Shown: in pieces, positions 6,615 to 9,064 of the stretch | Numbering within the stretch: the first letter of the stretch is position 1 | Layout of the letters: each line of letters starts with the position of its first letter | Source of the DNA: an uncultured bacterium | GTDB lineage: Bacteria > Planctomycetota > UBA1135 > GCA-002686595 | Assembly: GCA_902826945.1 (NCBI GenBank) | Contig: CADEGS010000103.1 | Location: 1 to 9,064, forward strand | Direction of reading: 5' to 3' | Length of the DNA: 9,064 nt | Position numbers and translations under genes: made by a program | The notes under the pieces: generated by a model | Told to the model about the DNA's origin: nothing | Databases searched by the model: none | Seen by the model: the letters and a program-made list of their open reading frames with translations, nothing else

Positions 6615-7795
6615 GCGGCGCCTCCGGCGAGCAGCCGCGGCGCGAGCTCGGCCACGAGCCCGCGCAGGAGCGCGCTCGCCAGCACGACGGCGAGCGCGCC
6701 CGCGCCCAGGATCAGGAGCCACTCGCCGACCACCAGGCGCACGACCGTCGCGCGCGCGAAGCCGATGCGCCGCAGCGTCTCGAGCTCCGCCGCGCGCAGC
6801 CGCAGCGAGAGCAGCACGACCAGCGCGAAGAGCAGCCCCATCGCCGCCGAGACGAGCGCGACGTTGGCGGCCAGCACGCGCCGCAGGCGGAACACGAGCC
6901 CGAGCAGCTCGCCCACGACCTCGGCCGGCTCCAGCGCCTGCCGGTCGGGCGCGGCGCGCACGCGGCCCTTGAGCAGCGTCGCGGCCTTCGCGTCGCGCGG
7001 CCAGCACAGGACGGCCTGCACCGGGAGCGCGCTCGGGTCGCCGTGGACGTGGAAGCTCGCGCGGTTCGTCTCGTCGATCTCGGCATACTCGAGGGTCTCC
7101 GGGCCGAGCGCGATCCCGTGCTCCGATGCGCGCAGCACCTGCTCGGGCGGCACCTCCTCCGCCGGGCGGTGGCCGTGGCCGATGCCCTCGAGCACCCAGG
7201 ACGTCTTCACGTCGCACAGGACGACCTCGTCGTCCGCCGTGCCGGTCTCGGCCAGGACGCCGACGACGTGCATGCGGAGCGGGCTCCCGCGCGCCAGGTC
7301 GTGCAGGCTGCCCTGGTCGGAGAGCAGCGTGTCGCCCGGGCCCAGCCCGAGCGCGCGCGCCGCGGCCGCGCCGAGCGCGACCTCGCCCAGGAACGCCGGC
7401 GCGCCGCCGCGCGCGAAGGCAAGCCCGCGCAGCGCGTAGTAGTCGTGCGTCGTGCCGACGATCGGCCGGCCGGCCGCCGTCGGTCCCAGGTGCAGCGGCA
7501 CGGGCTCGGCCAGGCCGTCGTCCGCCAGCGCCAGGGCGTCCGCCATCGAGAGCGGCGCGCTGACGCGCCCGCGGAAGTAGAGCGCGGCCAGCACCAGGTC
7601 GAAGCGGCTGCCGCGCGCGCCGACGACGAGCGGCGTGGCCGCGGCGCGCGCCGCCAGCCCGCGCGCGGCCTCGTCCACCCACAGCCAGACCGTCGCCGGC
7701 AGCAGGAACACGAGCACGATGCTCGCGACGAGCAGCGCGCTGCGCCCGCGGTAGTGGCGGAAGTGCCGCCAGGCGAGCCGCAGGGTCTCGCTCAC
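6611..7795 (-). CDS. FtsX/MacB-type ABC transporter permease
   Basis: The 394-residue permease has a first membrane helix at about 19-40 (ALLVASIVLVFLLPATVWLW), a large periplasmic domain (about 41-300), then membrane helices at about 306-332 and 356-380. Between these lies the cytosolic coupling segment AAELETLRRIGFARATVV (335-352), whose E..LR.IG pattern is typical of FtsX/MacB/LolCE permeases that work by mechanotransmission. Usual members have four helices; I see only three, the protein ending at LVAELAPRLLAGGAA. The periplasmic domain carries GIGHGHRP (204-211) and FHVHGD (248-253), possible metal contacts. It should pair with the ATPase encoded just upstream (GTGA overlap) and serve the lipoprotein encoded just downstream. 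GTG start at 7795; AGGGGG at 7800-7805 lies 4 nt upstream. Whether the system imports metal, loads it onto a partner or releases a lipoprotein cannot be read from the sequence. Confidence 0.85.
   Translation of the reverse strand: MSETLRLAWRHFRHYRGRSALLVASIVLVFLLPATVWLWVDEAARGLAARAAATPLVVGARGSRFDLVLAALYFRGRVSAPLSMADALALADDGLAEPVPLHLGPTAAGRPIVGTTHDYYALRGLAFARGGAPAFLGEVALGAAAARALGLGPGDTLLSDQGSLHDLARGSPLRMHVVGVLAETGTADDEVVLCDVKTSWVLEGIGHGHRPAEEVPPEQVLRASEHGIALGPETLEYAEIDETNRASFHVHGDPSALPVQAVLCWPRDAKAATLLKGRVRAAPDRQALEPAEVVGELLGLVFRLRRVLAANVALVSAAMGLLFALVVLLSLRLRAAELETLRRIGFARATVVRLVVGEWLLILGAGALAVVLASALLRGLVAELAPRLLAGGAA
6621..6625 (-). promoter_or_regulatory. Shine-Dalgarno of the metal-binding lipoprotein gene
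   Basis: Minus-strand GGAGG lies 6 nt before the GTG start at 6614, inside the last codons of the permease gene. It decides the start of the lipoprotein, since the open frame itself continues far upstream. Confidence 0.7.
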
Positions 7796-8499
7796 GCGGC
7801 CCCCTGCGCCAGGCGCGCGACGTCCACGACGCGCTGGCAGCGCTCGCGCGCCGCCGGGTCGTGCGTGACGAGCAAGAGCGTCGCGCCGGTCTCCGCCGCG
7901 CGCGCGAGCACGCAGTCGAGCGCGCGCGCGGCCGACGCCGCGTCGAGGCTCGCCGTCGGCTCGTCGACGAGCAGCAGGCGCGGCGCGCCGAGCAGCGCGC
8001 GCAGGAGCGCGACGCGCTGGCGCTCGCCCTGCGAGAGCGCGCGCGGCCGGCGCTCGAGCAGCGCCTCGAGGCCCAGCGCCGGGGCGAGCCGCGCGAGCTC
8101 GCCCTCGCGCTGCGCCCGCTCGGCGCGCCGCGCGAGGAGCCAGGGCAGGAGCGCGTTCTCGCGCGCGCTCAGGTGCTCGAGCAGCGCCAGGTCCTGGAAC
8201 AGGACGCCGATGCGCTCCAGCCGGAAGCGGCGGCGCGCCGCATCGGGCTCGGCGGCGAGCTCCACGCCGTCCACGCGCACGCTGCCCGCCTCGGGCACGA
8301 GCAGGCCGGCGAGGCACTCGAGCAGCGTGGTCTTGCCCGCGCCGCTCGGACCGACGCAGGCGACGCGCTCCCCGGGCGCCAGCGCGAGCTCGTCCAGCGC
8401 CAGCCGGAAGGCGCCGCGCCGCACGCGCAGGCCGCGCACGCGGACCTCGGCGCCGGGCGCGGACGACCGCTCGCGCGCTCCCGCTGCTCTTGCGCTCAC
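7792..8499 (-). CDS. ABC transporter ATP-binding protein, LolD/MacB type
   Basis: A complete 235-residue nucleotide-binding subunit: Walker A GPSGAGKT (50-57), Q-loop VLFQDLALLEHLSARENALLP (99-119) with Gln102, signature LSQGERQRVALLRALL (155-170), Walker B LLLVDEPTASLD (175-186) and switch His213 (VTHD). The Q-loop followed by LLxxLSxxEN and the short length are typical of the LolD/FtsE/MacB class that drives FtsX-type permeases, and such a permease follows with a GTGA overlap. The GTG start at 8499 itself overlaps the stop of the upstream membrane-protein gene by GTGA and is preceded only by a weak GGTGGA. The first 17 residues (Ala/Arg/Ser-rich) precede the usual start of the fold and are probably variable. 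It acts at the cytoplasmic face of the inner membrane. Confidence 0.93.
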   Translation of the reverse strand: MSARAAGARERSSAPGAEVRVRGLRVRRGAFRLALDELALAPGERVACVGPSGAGKTTLLECLAGLLVPEAGSVRVDGVELAAEPDAARRRFRLERIGVLFQDLALLEHLSARENALLPWLLARRAERAQREGELARLAPALGLEALLERRPRALSQGERQRVALLRALLGAPRLLLVDEPTASLDAASAARALDCVLARAAETGATLLLVTHDPAARERCQRVVDVARLAQGAA

Positions 8500-9064
8500 T
8501 CGTCCACCCGCTCGTGCCGGCGCACGTCGATGCGCGCGATCTTCCACGCCGCGCGCCCGCCGTCCGTGCCCGGCGCCTCGGGCAGCGGCTCGATCGACCA
8601 GCGCGCGCGGTAGGCGTTGCGGCGGCGGTGCAGGTGGCCCCAGTGCGAGACCAGGCCGCGCACGTCCCAGGCGGCGTCGGCCTCGAAGCCCGGCCCGGGA
8701 CGCTCGAAGGACACCTCGCACGAGCGCAGGTCCACGCCCTCGATCGCGCACACGGCGCCCCCCTGCTCGCGCAGCACCAGGCTCTCGTGGACCTCGCCGT
8801 ACAGCGGGTCCACGAGCGCCGGCGCGACGCAGCGCGCCAGGCGGTCGTAGATCGCCTCCTCGCCGGTGGCGTCGAAGGCGGCGTACAGGCTCGCGTGCAG
8901 GCGCGCGAAGATCGCGCGCGCCTCGTCGGCGCCCGGCCGCGGCGGCGGCAGCGCGCCGAGCGGGAGCGGCCACACGCCGCGCGCCGCCACGGCCAGCGCC
9001 GAGGCGCCGAGCGCCGCCGTCCAGCGCAGCGCCGCGCGGCGGCGGCGCAGCAGGGCGAGCGCCG
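8496..9064 (-). CDS. Membrane-anchored protein with an HWGHxH domain, partial (N-terminus off the right edge)
   Basis: The last 188 residues are visible. They begin with a positively charged turn (RRRR, visible 6-9) and a membrane helix (about 14-32, WTAALGASALAVAARGVW), followed by a soluble, presumably extracytoplasmic domain (about 42-188). Conserved-looking segments are IFARLHASLYAAFD (51-64), EEAIYDRLA (68-76), VHESLVLREQGGAV (91-104), GLVSHWGHLHRRRNAYRARW (136-155) and AAWKIARIDV (171-180). I recall similar domains, including HWGH.H.R.N.Y and a W-K-I strand, in uncharacterised planctomycete proteins next to the same kind of metal ABC operon, sometimes after an N-terminal multi-helix (HupE/UreJ-like) region. 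That region would lie outside this window, so the assignment cannot be tested here. The stop overlaps the ATPase start by GTGA, making this the first visible gene of the operon. Function is unknown; a role in metal handling is inferred from the context and the His cluster. Confidence 0.8.
   Translation of the reverse strand, partial: ALALLRRRRAALRWTAALGASALAVAARGVWPLPLGALPPPRPGADEARAIFARLHASLYAAFDATGEEAIYDRLARCVAPALVDPLYGEVHESLVLREQGGAVCAIEGVDLRSCEVSFERPGPGFEADAAWDVRGLVSHWGHLHRRRNAYRARWSIEPLPEAPGTDGGRAAWKIARIDVRRHERVDE

Noticed and set aside
1..9064. CRISPR arrays, tRNA/rRNA genes, insertion sequences, att sites
   Set aside because: No regularly spaced direct repeats, tRNA-like cloverleaf segments, transposase or integrase coding, or terminal inverted repeats were seen.

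Overview
The window is very GC-rich DNA (clearly above 70% by eye) with GTG starts, 4-nt gene overlaps and long spurious antisense frames. Gene content suggests a Gram-negative bacterium with a complex envelope. My best guess is a member of the Planctomycetota (ECF sigma/FecR pair, secreted hydrolase of the conditioned-medium-factor type, metal lipoprotein with FtsX-type permease), but Myxococcota or similar lineages cannot be excluded from sequence alone. Seven of the eight genes lie on the minus strand.

Left edge (1-1602, minus): pseB (complete, start 1602) and pseC (start 569, runs off the left edge) encode the first two steps of pseudaminic-acid-type nonulosonate synthesis, used to glycosylate flagellin or surface polysaccharide. 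They overlap by 35 nt and form the start of an operon that continues outside the window. A 300-bp divergent intergenic region (1603-1902) separates them from the only plus-strand gene, a secreted two-part protein (1903-3855) with a signal peptide, a beta-rich N-terminal half and a C-terminal alpha/beta-hydrolase domain resembling 'conditioned medium factor' proteins.

Centre (3960-5569, minus): an ECF-type RNA polymerase sigma factor overlaps by GTGA a FecR-domain membrane protein that is likely its anti-sigma or signal transducer. The cytoplasmic part of the FecR protein carries a duplicated motif of about 30 residues.

Right part (5664-9064, minus): a four-gene operon, read right to left: a membrane-anchored protein with an HWGHxH domain (partial), a LolD/MacB-type ABC ATPase, an FtsX-type permease with a large His-containing periplasmic domain, and a TroA/ZnuA-fold metal-binding lipoprotein. 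All three internal junctions are GTGA overlaps. The combination joins a zinc/manganese-type binding protein to a mechanotransmission-type (FtsX/MacB) ABC transporter instead of a ZnuB-type permease. The first canonical His metal ligand of the binding protein is replaced by Ala. This operon, possibly with the sigma/FecR pair directly downstream, is the most interesting part of the window. No RNA genes, CRISPR arrays, insertion sequences or attachment sites were seen.
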